60,414 bases of DNA. It comes from Curtobacterium luteum. Lineage in GTDB: Bacteria > Actinomycetota > Actinomycetes > Actinomycetales > Microbacteriaceae. Numbering within the stretch: the stretch's first letter is position 1; each line of letters begins with the position of its first letter. A model generated the notes under the pieces. It was not told the DNA's origin. It searched no databases and saw nothing but the letters and a program-made list of their open reading frames with translations. The position numbers and the translations under genes are program-made. This document shows positions 1 through 7,807 of this stretch, piece after piece. The stretch spans positions 1-60,414 of the forward strand of contig NZ_LDQC01000039.1 of assembly GCF_001475545.1 (NCBI RefSeq), given 5' to 3'.

Positions 1-215
1 CGGCGGCTGCTGCTGCCCGGTGGACGGGGCGTACAGCGGGCGCTGCTGCCCGGCAGGCGCGTACGGCGGCTGCTGCTGCCCGGTGGGCGGGGCGTACGGC
101 GGGCGCTGCTGCCCGGCAGGCGCGTACGGCGGCTGCTGCCCGGCAGGCGCGTACGGCGGCTGCTGCCCGGCAGGCGCGTACGGCGGCTGCTGCCCGGCAG
201 GAGCGTACGGGTCCG
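1..215 (-). repeat. 27-bp tandem repeat coding for YAPAGQQPP units
   Basis: On the minus strand a 27-bp unit encoding YAPAGQQPP repeats about seven to eight times up to the window edge. Some units are lengthened by one or more residues (for example PTGQQQPP). The period is a multiple of three, so copy number can change without breaking the frame. It continues outside the window. Confidence 0.85.
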
Positions 216-942
216 CCTGCCGCTGCGGACCACCGGCGCCCTGCACGGTGGCGGCGGGGACGGCATCGGGCCGCCGCAGCGTCCCGGGCTCCCCCAGCGC
301 CCTGCGCGCACCAGCCCGAGGGCGGCCGAGCCACAGCCACGCGGCCGTCGTCGTGGCCACGAGCATGAGCGTCAGCGGGAGTCCGCTCTGCAGCGGCACC
401 GTCACGATGCTCGTCACGAGGCGCGCGGCCCCGTACCCGCGGACCGCCCCGAACGCACCGGTGAACACCCCGACGAGGGCGAGCGCGATCGTCCCAGCGG
501 CGCCGGCGAGCACGGCACGGAGGAGGATCACCGGCAGCGGACTCCGCCGTGCGACCGGCACCAGGAACGCGAGCGCGAGGAAGGCCCCGACGTGGAACGG
601 CAGCGGCGCGAGGAACACCCCGTGCACGAACCCGGCGATGATGCTGTCCCCCGCGCCGTAGCGCGCGAAGGGGCTCACCACCAGGGAGGTGCCGAGGAGC
701 CCGACGAGTCCGGAGAGGAACTCGACCACGACCACCGAGACGACCGCGATGAGAGCACCCGTCGTGTTCGTGAGGGACGCGCCCGGGGCGAACGCCCGAC
801 GCGGGTCGCCGGCCGGACGACGGCGCTGCGGGGGTGCCGGCGGCGCGTACGGCGCACCGGACGCGGGCCCCGGTGCGGGCTGCTGCCAGCCCGCACCGTA
901 GTACCCGCGGTGCTGCTGCCCCGGGTCGCCCGCGTTCGTCAC
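1..942 (-). CDS. Membrane protein with Pro/Gln/Tyr-rich repeat tail (3' end outside window)
   Basis: I do not recognise this family. The frame is open from a GTG at 942 to the window edge (314 codons), so the C-terminus is missing. The N-terminus (about residues 1-55) is Pro/Gln-rich and disordered. Roughly residues 60-205 hold about four hydrophobic segments typical of a small integral membrane protein. From about residue 243 the protein becomes a tandem repeat built on YAPAGQQPP. The GTG lies 2 nt after the stop codon of rne, so the gene is very probably cotranscribed with RNase E and translationally coupled. No catalytic motif is visible. The tail looks like an unstructured cytoplasmic or cell-wall-facing linker. 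The membrane-protein call is firm and the function is unknown. In many actinobacteria rplU-rpmA-obg follow rne, so this gene is either an insertion into that order or a local rearrangement. Confidence 0.75.
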   Translation of the reverse strand, partial: MTNAGDPGQQHRGYYGAGWQQPAPGPASGAPYAPPAPPQRRRPAGDPRRAFAPGASLTNTTGALIAVVSVVVVEFLSGLVGLLGTSLVVSPFARYGAGDSIIAGFVHGVFLAPLPFHVGAFLALAFLVPVARRSPLPVILLRAVLAGAAGTIALALVGVFTGAFGAVRGYGAARLVTSIVTVPLQSGLPLTLMLVATTTAAWLWLGRPRAGARRALGEPGTLRRPDAVPAATVQGAGGPQRQADPYAPAGQQPPYAPAGQQPPYAPAGQQPPYAPAGQQRPPYAPPTGQQQPPYAPAGQQRPLYAPSTGQQQPP

Positions 943-944
943 GC

Positions 945-3830
945 TCAGTTCCCCACGATCACGGTGCCGTCCTCGGGCGCGTCGCCCTCGGTCGAGGCCG
1001 GCGCGCTGATGCTCGGCGACGACACACGCCGGGAGCGCGAGCGGCCCTGCCCGGGCTGCTTCGGCTCCGGGAGCGCGTTGAGGACCGAGTCGAGCAGCGA
1101 CTCCGCGTCCGCAGCGGGCACGGCACGGGGCTCGCGCTTCGTGACGGCGACGGGGATGTCGAGGATCGCGACCGTGTTCTCGGTCGGGGTCACCGGGGCG
1201 CTCGAGCTGACCCGACGGCGGACCGGGGCGGTCGAAGCGCCGGCGGTCTCGGCGGTGGCCGGAGCCGCGGATGCCGTCGTCACGGGCGCAGCGCTCGCCG
1301 GGGCGGCACCAGCGGGCGCGGCCTCGGCCGGCGCAGCCTCGGCTGCAGCGGACTCGTCGGCCGACGAGGACTGCTCGTCGGCCGACGCCTGACCGGTGGC
1401 CAGCGGCTCGCCGCCACTGCGGCTACCGCGACGACGACGACGCTTCGAGCCGCCCGACGACTCGGCGGGCGCCTCGGACGACGACGCGATCGTCTCGGAC
1501 GCCGACGCGGTCGAGGACGTCGACGTGGTCGAGGCCTCGGGCGCGGACTCCGGCGCGGTGGCGCTCGCGACACCGGTGACCGCGACGCCGGTCACCGCGG
1601 CCTCGGCGGCGGCGCGTTCCTCGTGCGGCAGGGTCGACGCCGCGATGCGGGACAGCGCGTTCTTGACGTCGTCGGTGATCTGGTGGGTCTGCGAGCCGTG
1701 GCCGTTCGACGAGGAACCACCGTTCCCGTTCGATCCGCCGTTGCCGCCGTTCCCGTTCGACCCGCCGCCGTTGCCGCCGCGGCTCTTCCGACGGCCCTTC
1801 GAGGGGCCCGGGTCAGCGTTGTTGTCGTTGACCTTCGCGTTGACCTCCTCGAGCGACTCACGGAGCCCGACGCCGATCTTCTTGCGGGTCATCTGCACGA
1901 GGCCGAGCGAGGTGACCTCGGCGACCTGGTGCTTCGTGCGGTCGCGGCTGAGGCACTCGACGAGTCGACGCAGCACGAGGTCGCGGTTGGACTCGAGCAC
2001 CATGTCGATGAAGTCGACGACGATGATGCCGCCGATGTCGCGCAGACGGAGCTGGCGGACGATCTCCTCGGCGGCCTCGAGGTTGTTCTTCGTGACGGTC
2101 TCCTCGAGGTTGCCGCCGGACCCGACGAACTTCCCCGTGTTGACGTCGACGACCGTCATGGCCTCGGTGCGGTCGATGACGAGCGAGCCGCCGGAGGGCA
2201 GCCAGACCTTGCGGTCGAGGGCCTTCTCGATCTGCTCGTTGAGGCGGTACTCCTCGAAGGAGTCCGGGCCGTCGTAGATCTCGACGCGGTCCTTGAGGTC
2301 CGGCGCCACGGCGTCGAGGTAGTCCTCGATGGTCCCGCGGGCGGCGTCGCCGTCGATGATGAGCTTGGTGAAGTCCTCGTTGAAGACGTCCCGCACGATC
2401 TTGACGAGCAGGTCGGGCTCGGAGTGCAGCATGACCGGGGCGTGCCCGTTCGCGACCTTCTTCTGGATCGCCTCCCACTGGTTCGTGAGGCGCTGCACGT
2501 CGCGGGTGAGCTGCTCCTCCGTCGCGCCCTCGGCGGCCGTGCGCACGATGACGCCGGCGTGCTCGGGGAGGACCTCCTTGAGGATCTTCTTCAGTCGAGC
2601 GCGCTCGGTGTCGGGCAGCTTGCGGGAGATCCCGTTCATCGAGCCGTTCGGCACGTAGACGAGGTAGCGACCGGGCAGCGAGACCTGCGAGGTGAGGCGG
2701 GCGCCCTTGTGGCCGACCGGGTCCTTCGTGACCTGCACGAGCACCTTGTCGCCGGGCTTGAGGGCCGACTCGATGCGACGTCCGTGGCTCGTGTCGACCG
2801 AGTTCCAGTCGACCTCGCCCGCGTAGAGCACGGCGTTGCGACCGCGGCCGATGTCGACGAACGCCGCTTCCATCGAGGGCAGCACGTTCTGCACCTTGCC
2901 GAGGTAGACGTTCCCGATCAGCGACACGTTGTGCGACTTCGTCACGTAGTGCTCGGCGAGCACGCCGTCCTCGAGGACGCCGATCTCGATCTTCTGCGAG
3001 CTGGAGCGCACGATCATCTGGCGGTCGACGCTCTCGCGGCGGGCGAGGAACTCGTCCTCGGTGATCACCTGACGGCGACGCCCGGCGTCCCGGCCGTCGC
3101 GGCGGCGCTGCTTCTTGGCCTCGAGCCGGGTCGAGCCCTTGATGCGCTGCGGCTCGGTGATGAGCTCCGGCTCGCGGTCACGCTCCCGCTCACGCTCACG
3201 ACGGCGCGGCTCGGGCTGCTCGGCGGCTCCCCCGAAGGAGCTGCCACCGCGCCGGCGGGACCGACGACGGCCACCGCCCTGCTCGTCGTCGTCGTCCTCG
3301 GGAGCCGAGCGGGGCGCACGCGGCGGCAGGTCCGGGAGGACCGGTGCGTGGAAGATCAGACTGGTCGTGCTGGTCGCACGGGGGACGTACGGCTCGTCCG
3401 CGGGCTCCGCCGGACTGGAGGCACTGCTCGCGTCCGCCGCTGCGGTCACGTCCGCCTCCGGTGCGGCTGCGGTCTCCGTGGCCGCGTCGTCCGCGGCGAC
3501 CACCGGCAGGTCCCCGGTGAGGGTGCTGACGTCGTGCGGCTCGTCCGCGCCCGCCGTCGCCTCGACAGCGACCGTCACCGCGGGAGCCGCGTCGTCGGTC
3601 AGCGCGACGGTCTCGGTGCCGACCTCGACCGGGGCGTCGGCGACGGGAGCCTCCGCAGCGGACGCAGCCGAGGCCCGCGGGCCGGCCGTCTGCTCGACGG
3701 GAGATGCCTGCTCGACGTCCGCCCGTGCCTCCAGGTCGGCCGACCGTGCTCGGCGCCCGCCGAACAGGCGGCTCCGGCGCTTCGGCGCTTCGTCGTTCTT
3801 CGTGTTGTCGTTGTTGTTCTGCTCCACCAT
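945..3830 (-). CDS. rne: Ribonuclease E/G (Rne/Rng family)
   Basis: Endoribonuclease of RNA decay and rRNA/tRNA processing; 961 aa from the ATG at 3830 (an upstream ATG at 3905 would add 25 unlikely residues; GAGGAG lies 12 nt before 3830). Order: a disordered acidic/Ala-rich N-terminal extension (1-270), then an S1-like RNA-binding domain (about 272-395, containing GNVYLGKVQNVLPSMEAAF), then the catalytic DNase-I-like subdomain with VVDVNTGKF (Asp562) and IVVDFIDM (Asp606). These two Asp residues match the metal-binding D303/D346 pair of E. coli RNase E. After about residue 655 the protein is low complexity: an Asn/Gly stretch, Arg-rich patches and an Ala/Ser/Glu tail. Oddly, no Cys pair follows the QMTRKKIGVGL segment, where the Zn-link CxxC normally lies; the only Cys is in VECLSRD. 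Divergent from the VKOR gene. Confidence 0.95.
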   Translation of the reverse strand: MVEQNNNDNTKNDEAPKRRSRLFGGRRARSADLEARADVEQASPVEQTAGPRASAASAAEAPVADAPVEVGTETVALTDDAAPAVTVAVEATAGADEPHDVSTLTGDLPVVAADDAATETAAAPEADVTAAADASSASSPAEPADEPYVPRATSTTSLIFHAPVLPDLPPRAPRSAPEDDDDEQGGGRRRSRRRGGSSFGGAAEQPEPRRRERERERDREPELITEPQRIKGSTRLEAKKQRRRDGRDAGRRRQVITEDEFLARRESVDRQMIVRSSSQKIEIGVLEDGVLAEHYVTKSHNVSLIGNVYLGKVQNVLPSMEAAFVDIGRGRNAVLYAGEVDWNSVDTSHGRRIESALKPGDKVLVQVTKDPVGHKGARLTSQVSLPGRYLVYVPNGSMNGISRKLPDTERARLKKILKEVLPEHAGVIVRTAAEGATEEQLTRDVQRLTNQWEAIQKKVANGHAPVMLHSEPDLLVKIVRDVFNEDFTKLIIDGDAARGTIEDYLDAVAPDLKDRVEIYDGPDSFEEYRLNEQIEKALDRKVWLPSGGSLVIDRTEAMTVVDVNTGKFVGSGGNLEETVTKNNLEAAEEIVRQLRLRDIGGIIVVDFIDMVLESNRDLVLRRLVECLSRDRTKHQVAEVTSLGLVQMTRKKIGVGLRESLEEVNAKVNDNNADPGPSKGRRKSRGGNGGGSNGNGGNGGSNGNGGSSSNGHGSQTHQITDDVKNALSRIAASTLPHEERAAAEAAVTGVAVTGVASATAPESAPEASTTSTSSTASASETIASSSEAPAESSGGSKRRRRRGSRSGGEPLATGQASADEQSSSADESAAAEAAPAEAAPAGAAPASAAPVTTASAAPATAETAGASTAPVRRRVSSSAPVTPTENTVAILDIPVAVTKREPRAVPAADAESLLDSVLNALPEPKQPGQGRSRSRRVSSPSISAPASTEGDAPEDGTVIVGN

Positions 3831-4167
3831 GGAACTGGTGCACTCCTCGGCCCCGCTCGCGCCCTGTCGGGCGGCGGGAATTCTCGTGTGGCGGGTGGCG
3901 TCCACGCCCCCGTGCTCGTTGTCGTTCGCGACCGGTCCGCGGCAACTTGTGGTGCGTCCGCGCCCGTTCGTCCCCGGGCACCCGGCCCGGGCTTCGCGGA
4001 GCGTCGGAGTGACGCGTGTTCCGGTCGCGGCACGCTCTCACCGTGCCTGTTCGGTCCGGGACCAGCCCGGAAAGCTCACGCCGCGTGACCGTGTCCGGTC
4101 GTGCGACCCCACCATCATCGCATGCCGCTCACGGAAACGACCGGATCGCGCGTGCGATGATGACCGC
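3831..4167. other. Divergent promoter region between rne and VKOR gene
   Basis: This 337-bp gap separates two divergently transcribed genes. I see no convincing ORF with its own ribosome binding site. For the VKOR gene, an extended -10-like TGCGATGAT lies 6 nt before the GTG at 4168. The rest would be a long 5' leader for rne; many RNase E genes autoregulate through such leaders, but no specific element is recognisable here. Confidence 0.5.
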
Positions 4168-4770
4168 GTGAGCACGCCGCGTCCCCTCCACCGCCGTCCG
4201 ATCGCGATGGGGGTGTTCCTGCTCGTGACCGGCGTCGTCGGGCTGTACGCCTCCTTCCGGCTCGTGTTGGACGAGTTCGCCAAGTACGAGAACCCGAAGA
4301 CCGCGCTGTCGTGCGACGTCAACGTGTTCGTGAACTGCTCCGACGTGATGACGAGCGCACAGGGGCACCTGCTCGGCTTCCCGAACCCGCTCCTCGGCAT
4401 CATGGGCTTCGTCGCCCCGATCGCCGTGGCCGTCATGCTGCTCGCCGGCTTCCGGAACGGTTCGCGGTGGTTCTGGATCGTGTTCAACGCCGGGGTGTTC
4501 CTCGCCTGGGTCTTCGTGACGTGGCTGTTCACGCAGACCGTGTGGTTCATCGGGGCCCTCTGCCCGTGGTGCATGCTCGTCTGGTCGATGACGATCCCGA
4601 TGTTCTGGGTGTTCACGATCTGGAACGCCGCACAGGGACGTTTCGGCGCCGGGGTCCAGCGCGTCGGCAAGACCCTGCTGCCGTTCTGCTGGGCGTTCCC
4701 GCTCGCGAACTACCTCGTCATCGCGGTCTCGATCATCATCGTCTTCCCGCGCATCTTCCAGAGCTTCTGA
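4168..4770 (+). CDS. Vitamin K epoxide reductase (VKOR) family membrane oxidoreductase
   Basis: Integral membrane enzyme that reoxidises DsbA-like proteins and passes electrons to menaquinone, the actinobacterial counterpart of DsbB. From the GTG at 4168 it has 200 aa, with four to five hydrophobic helices. The relay cysteine pair is Cys49 and Cys57 (ALSCDVNVFVNCS), and the active-site CPWC is Cys132-Cys135 at the start of a helix. The conserved NPLLG segment follows the first pair, as in the family. A start at the ATG at 4207 (MGVFLLV) is possible and would remove 13 residues without touching the core. A DsbA-like gene follows 101 bp downstream, its presumed partner. Function and topology are family knowledge; the pairing with the neighbours is inferred from adjacency. 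Confidence 0.92.
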   Translation: MSTPRPLHRRPIAMGVFLLVTGVVGLYASFRLVLDEFAKYENPKTALSCDVNVFVNCSDVMTSAQGHLLGFPNPLLGIMGFVAPIAVAVMLLAGFRNGSRWFWIVFNAGVFLAWVFVTWLFTQTVWFIGALCPWCMLVWSMTIPMFWVFTIWNAAQGRFGAGVQRVGKTLLPFCWAFPLANYLVIAVSIIIVFPRIFQSF

Positions 4771-4790
4771 ACCCGCTGGACCACCCAGCT

Positions 4791-4806
4791 CGGTGACGTG
4801 TCACCG
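4791..4806. promoter_or_regulatory. 16-bp inverted repeat upstream of DsbA-like gene
   Basis: CGGTGACGTGTCACCG is a 7+7 bp perfect inverted repeat with a 2-nt centre. It lies 21 nt after the VKOR stop and about 53 nt before the -10 box of the next gene. It could be an operator or a short hairpin. Nothing else in the window matches it. Confidence 0.35.
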
Positions 4807-4858
4807 GATTCTTGGTGCCTTCCCAGCCAGGGCGGCCGGGCCGCGCCCGTCGGCGACC

Positions 4859-4864
4859 TACGCT
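4859..4864 (+). promoter_or_regulatory. -10 box TACGCT for a leaderless start
   Basis: TACGCT ends 7 nt before the ATG at 4872, and no Shine-Dalgarno sequence lies in between. This geometry predicts transcription starting at or next to the start codon. Confidence 0.55.
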
Positions 4865-4871
4865 CGAACCG

Positions 4872-5723
4872 ATGAGCGAGAACCAGGGCAAGAAGGCACG
4901 GCGGGACGAGGCGCGGGAGCGTGCTCGGGTCGCCCGCGAGAAGCAGCAGGCGCGCCGTCGCCGCAACCGCACGCTGACGATCAGCGGCATCATCGTGGGC
5001 GGCCTCGCGGTCGTCAGCGCGGTCGTGCTGGTCATCGCGAACTCGGTGCAGCCGGCGGGTCCGGGGCCGGCGAACATGGCGAGCGACGGCATCGTGCTGC
5101 ACGGTGTCGACGGGAAGATCGAACCGGTCACGACGAAGGCGATCCCCGAGGGCGGCAAGCCCACGCCGACGAAACAGGACGACTCGGTGGCGAACATCAC
5201 CGTGTACTCGGACTACATGTGCCCGTACTGCAACCAGTTCGAGACCGCCCAGATGTCCCAGATCGAGCAGTGGGTCAAGGACGGTTCGGCGACGCTCGAG
5301 CTGCACCCGTTCAACCTGCTCGACCGGGTCTCGCTCGGGTCGAAGTACTCCACGCGCTCCGCTGCCGCTGCCGCTTGTGTCGCGAACGACGACCCGCAGG
5401 ACTTCCTCGCGTACAACACCGCGCTGTACGCGAACCAACCGTCGGAGAACACCCGCGGCCTGACGAACGACGAGCTCGCGTCACTCGCGGCCAAGGCCGG
5501 CGCGACGAGCAAGGACGTCGCTTCGTGCATCACCGACCAGGAGTTCGCCGGATGGGTCACCGACGCCACGAACCGGGCACTCAACGAGAAGATCCCGAAC
5601 TCGTCCCTCGACAAGGTGACCGGCACCCCGACGATCATCGTGAACGGCAAGCAGTACACCGGCTCGCTCACCGACACCGACGCGTTCTCGGCCTTCGTGC
5701 TGCAGAACGGCGGCAAGGCGTAG
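4872..5723 (+). CDS. DsbA-like membrane-anchored thiol:disulfide oxidoreductase
   Basis: Extracytoplasmic thioredoxin-fold oxidase that introduces disulfides into secreted proteins. 283 aa: a basic cytoplasmic N-terminus (1-35), one signal-anchor helix (about 36-61), a short linker, then a Thioredoxin_4/DsbA-like domain. The active site is CPYC (Cys117-Cys120) in SDYMCPYCNQFE, and the cis-proline loop is GTPTIIVNG near the C-terminus. A second Cys pair (in AAACVAND and VASCITD) is conserved in the neighbouring paralogue. The start at 4872 was chosen because a -10 box sits just upstream and the signal anchor follows at normal spacing; the longer frame from 4812 runs through the promoter. The VKOR gene upstream is its likely reoxidation partner. 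Confidence 0.92.
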   Translation: MSENQGKKARRDEARERARVAREKQQARRRRNRTLTISGIIVGGLAVVSAVVLVIANSVQPAGPGPANMASDGIVLHGVDGKIEPVTTKAIPEGGKPTPTKQDDSVANITVYSDYMCPYCNQFETAQMSQIEQWVKDGSATLELHPFNLLDRVSLGSKYSTRSAAAAACVANDDPQDFLAYNTALYANQPSENTRGLTNDELASLAAKAGATSKDVASCITDQEFAGWVTDATNRALNEKIPNSSLDKVTGTPTIIVNGKQYTGSLTDTDAFSAFVLQNGGKA

Positions 5724-5742
5724 CGCCTGCCCCCGGCGCCGA

Positions 5743-5797
5743 GAGCGGCAGCCCCTGCACCGTCCCCACGAGTGGACGGCGCAGGGGCTGCCTCGCT
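5743..5797 (+). terminator. Intrinsic hairpin after DsbA-like gene
   Basis: A perfect 12-bp stem (GGCAGCCCCTGC at 5747-5758 with 5781-5792) encloses a second 6-bp stem (CCGTCC with GGACGG). It follows the stop codon by about 20 nt. There is no U-tract, as is common in actinobacteria. Confidence 0.75.
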
Positions 5798-5824
5798 CCG
5801 TGCTGCTGACAGCTGGCGGCGACC

Positions 5825-5904
5825 GGCTGCGGCCGGCTGCGGCCGGCGCAGGCTGGCTGCGGCCGGCGGCGGCTGGCAGCGGCCGGCGGCGGCTGGCTGT
5901 GGCT
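5825..5904. repeat. 10-bp tandem array between convergent DsbA-like genes
   Basis: Eight consecutive 10-bp units resembling GGCTGCGGCC run between two terminators. They alternate between ending in GCC and GCT. The period is not a multiple of three, so this is not a protein repeat, although open frames cross it by chance. The rest of the 5724-6060 gap holds only the two terminator hairpins. Confidence 0.8.
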
Positions 5905-6010
5905 GGCCTGCGGCTCGCTGCGGCGAGGCGACGATTCGCGCCCGAACGTGACCGTCCGACGGCCGTCCACCGCGGCCACCACCTCGGTCCAGGGCCGCTG
6001 GCACGTGCAC

Positions 6011-6043
6011 GACGCCCCCGCTCCGATCCGGAGCGGGGGCGTC
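6011..6043 (-). terminator. Strong hairpin after second DsbA-like gene
   Basis: A perfect 15-bp stem (GACGCCCCCGCTCCG with its complement) has a 3-nt loop. It lies 17 nt beyond the stop codon of the minus-strand gene that ends at 6061. It can also stop transcripts from the left. Confidence 0.85.
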
Positions 6044-6060
6044 CTGCGTGCGGTGCCGTG

Positions 6061-6909
6061 CTACTTCGCGGCGGCGTCGATCTTCGAGATCACGTCCGTC
6101 AGGTTCGCGAGCCTCTCGCCGTTCACCACGACGGTCGGCGTCCCGAAGCCCTGGGTGCCCTGCAGCGCAGGGTCCGCGAGCACCGCGTCGGTGGTCTTCG
6201 TCACCCAGCCCTTGAACTGCTCAGTCGACAGGCACTCCGAGACCTTCGATCCGGTCGCGCCGCCCTGCTTCACCAGGTCGGCGATCTCGGCGTTCGTGAG
6301 GCCCTTCGTGCCCTCCTCCGGCTGGTTGTCGAAGAACTGCGTCTGCACGTCGAGGAACTTGTCCGGGTCGTAGTTCGCGACGCACATCGCAGCGTTGGCG
6401 GCTCGGCTGGCGTACCGCGAGTTCTGGTAGTTGCGGTCGAGGATCGACACCGGGTGGATCGCGAGCGTGGCATCGCCGGACTTCACCTTGTCGAGGATCT
6501 GATCGGCGTAGGCGGCCTCGAACTGCTTGCACACCGGGCATGCCCAGTCGACGTACTCCACGACGGAGGCCGCGCCGTCGGCGTTCGCCGTCGGTGCGGG
6601 TGAAGCGGTGGCGTTCGCCGCCACGGCTCCGGTCTCCACGGGGGTGACCTTGCCGTCCTTGCCCGTGAACTGGATCGCGCCCGTGATCATGTTCTTCGGG
6701 CCCGTCGCGGAGACGGTGTTCGCGCTGTTCACGTTCACGATGACGAGCGTCACGATGGCCGCGACCGCGATGATGCCCAGGCCGATGCCGCCCTGCAGGA
6801 ACCACTTGTTGCGGCGCTTGCGACGGCGCTCCGCCTCGGCGCGCTGCCGTGCGATGTCACGCGCGTGCGCGCGCCGCTCGTTCTTCGACGGTCGGTCGTT
6901 GTTCGTCAT
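6061..6909 (-). CDS. DsbA-like membrane-anchored thiol:disulfide oxidoreductase (paralogue)
   Basis: 282 aa with the same layout as the gene at 4872-5723: a basic N-terminus, one signal-anchor helix (about 36-60), then a thioredoxin-fold domain outside the membrane. The active site is CPVC (Cys124-Cys127) in VDWACPVCKQFE, and the cis-Pro loop is FGTPTVVVNG. The extra Cys pair (AAMCVANYD and VSECLSTE) matches the other copy. A GGAG lies 9 nt before the ATG. It follows ndk by 37 bp on the same strand, so it is probably the last gene of the ileS operon. The two paralogues face each other and probably arose by duplication with inversion; they share VKOR as a plausible oxidant. Confidence 0.92.
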   Translation of the reverse strand: MTNNDRPSKNERRAHARDIARQRAEAERRRKRRNKWFLQGGIGLGIIAVAAIVTLVIVNVNSANTVSATGPKNMITGAIQFTGKDGKVTPVETGAVAANATASPAPTANADGAASVVEYVDWACPVCKQFEAAYADQILDKVKSGDATLAIHPVSILDRNYQNSRYASRAANAAMCVANYDPDKFLDVQTQFFDNQPEEGTKGLTNAEIADLVKQGGATGSKVSECLSTEQFKGWVTKTTDAVLADPALQGTQGFGTPTVVVNGERLANLTDVISKIDAAAK

Positions 6910-6946
6910 GCCGTTCGCTCCTGCGGTCTCGCGTGTCGGTCGGCGC

Positions 6947-7366
6947 TCACGCGAACCAGAGACCGAGCTCGCGGGCAGCGGACTCGGAGGAGTCCGAGCC
7001 GTGCACGAGGTTCTGCTGGACCTTCAGACCCCAGTCGCGACCGAGGTCACCGCGGATGGTGCCGGGCGCCGCCGAGGTCGGGTCGGTGGTGCCGGCGAGC
7101 GAGCGGAAGCCCGCGATGACGCCGTTGCCCGCGACGCGGACCGCGACGACCGGGCCGGACTGCATGAACTCCACGAGCGGCTCGAAGAACGGCTTGCCCT
7201 GGTGCTCCTCGTAGTGGGCGTCGAGCAGGTCGCGCGGTGCGGTCAGCATCTTCAGGTCGACGATCTCGTAGCCCTTGGCCTCGATCCGACGGAGGATCTC
7301 GCCGGTGAGCTGGCGGGCGACGCCGTCGGGCTTGACGAGGACCAGGGTCTCTTCGAAGTCGGACAT
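6947..7366 (-). CDS. ndk: Nucleoside diphosphate kinase
   Basis: Transfers the gamma-phosphate from ATP to NDPs by a phospho-histidine intermediate, balancing NTP pools in the cytoplasm. 139 aa, the usual length. The N-terminal LVLVKPDGV and the catalytic NLVHGSDS (His122) are both present, as is the conserved GxIRGD segment (TIRGDLG). AAGGAG sits 8 nt before the ATG. It lies 33 bp after the DUF4233 gene, in the order folC-DUF4233-ndk that is common in actinobacteria. Confidence 0.97.
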   Translation of the reverse strand: MSDFEETLVLVKPDGVARQLTGEILRRIEAKGYEIVDLKMLTAPRDLLDAHYEEHQGKPFFEPLVEFMQSGPVVAVRVAGNGVIAGFRSLAGTTDPTSAAPGTIRGDLGRDWGLKVQQNLVHGSDSSESAARELGLWFA

Positions 7367-7399
7367 GCAGAACTCCTTGACGGGGTCGTGGGGTGGTGG

Positions 7400-7807
7400 T
7401 CAGTCCTCGCCGGCAGCGGCCCGTCGTGCGGCGTTCTGCCGGTCGAGCTGACCGCCCTTGACGAAGCAGTACACCCACAGCGCCAGGAACACCGCGCCGA
7501 CCGCGAACATGAACGGTTCGATGAAGCCGGTGGCGAGGATGGCCGCCTGCAGCAGCCACCCGAACCATACACCGGCTCGGTTGCCGGTCAGCCGCGAGGC
7601 CAGCGCCAGCACGACGATCGCGCCGATGCCGCCGCCGAACGCCACGGCCGGCGGCAGCGTCTGCTTCCCGAACGTCACGAGCATCGGGAAGAAGAACATC
7701 ACGGCCTCGAGTCCGAGGGTGATCGCGAGCAGGCTCTCGCGGGCGCCGCGGTCGCGCCGCGGCTTCCGCTGACGGGCCGGCCTGGAGGCACGGTTCGGCT
7801 CCGTCAC
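7400..7807 (-). CDS. DUF4233 family membrane protein
   Basis: A small integral membrane protein of unknown function that in actinobacteria is found between folC and ndk. 135 aa with four hydrophobic helices (starting at about LLAITLGLEAVMFFFPMLV, then VAFGGGIGAIVVLALA, WFGWLLQAAILATG and FMFAVGAVFLALWVYCF) and a basic cytoplasmic N-terminus and C-terminus. The GTG start overlaps the folC stop (GTGA), so translation is coupled. The N-terminal NRASRP is encoded by a copy of the dispersed GGCCTGGAGGC element (7779-7793). Confidence 0.9.
   Translation of the reverse strand: MTEPNRASRPARQRKPRRDRGARESLLAITLGLEAVMFFFPMLVTFGKQTLPPAVAFGGGIGAIVVLALASRLTGNRAGVWFGWLLQAAILATGFIEPFMFAVGAVFLALWVYCFVKGGQLDRQNAARRAAAGED

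Noticed and set aside
1800-1900. Frameshift in rne near the missing Zn-link
   Set aside because: The other two minus-strand frames here give only Arg/Thr-rich shadow sequence with no CxxC, and the catalytic domain and tail stay in one frame.
834-4088. Long plus-strand open frame (1084 codons) opposite rne
   Set aside because: Shadow of rne: it mirrors the GC-rich third positions of the real gene, has no domain and no ribosome binding site.
5800-6603. Plus-strand open frame through the 10-bp array
   Set aside because: It reads the array in one frame by chance and then runs antisense through a terminator and the second dsbA-like gene.
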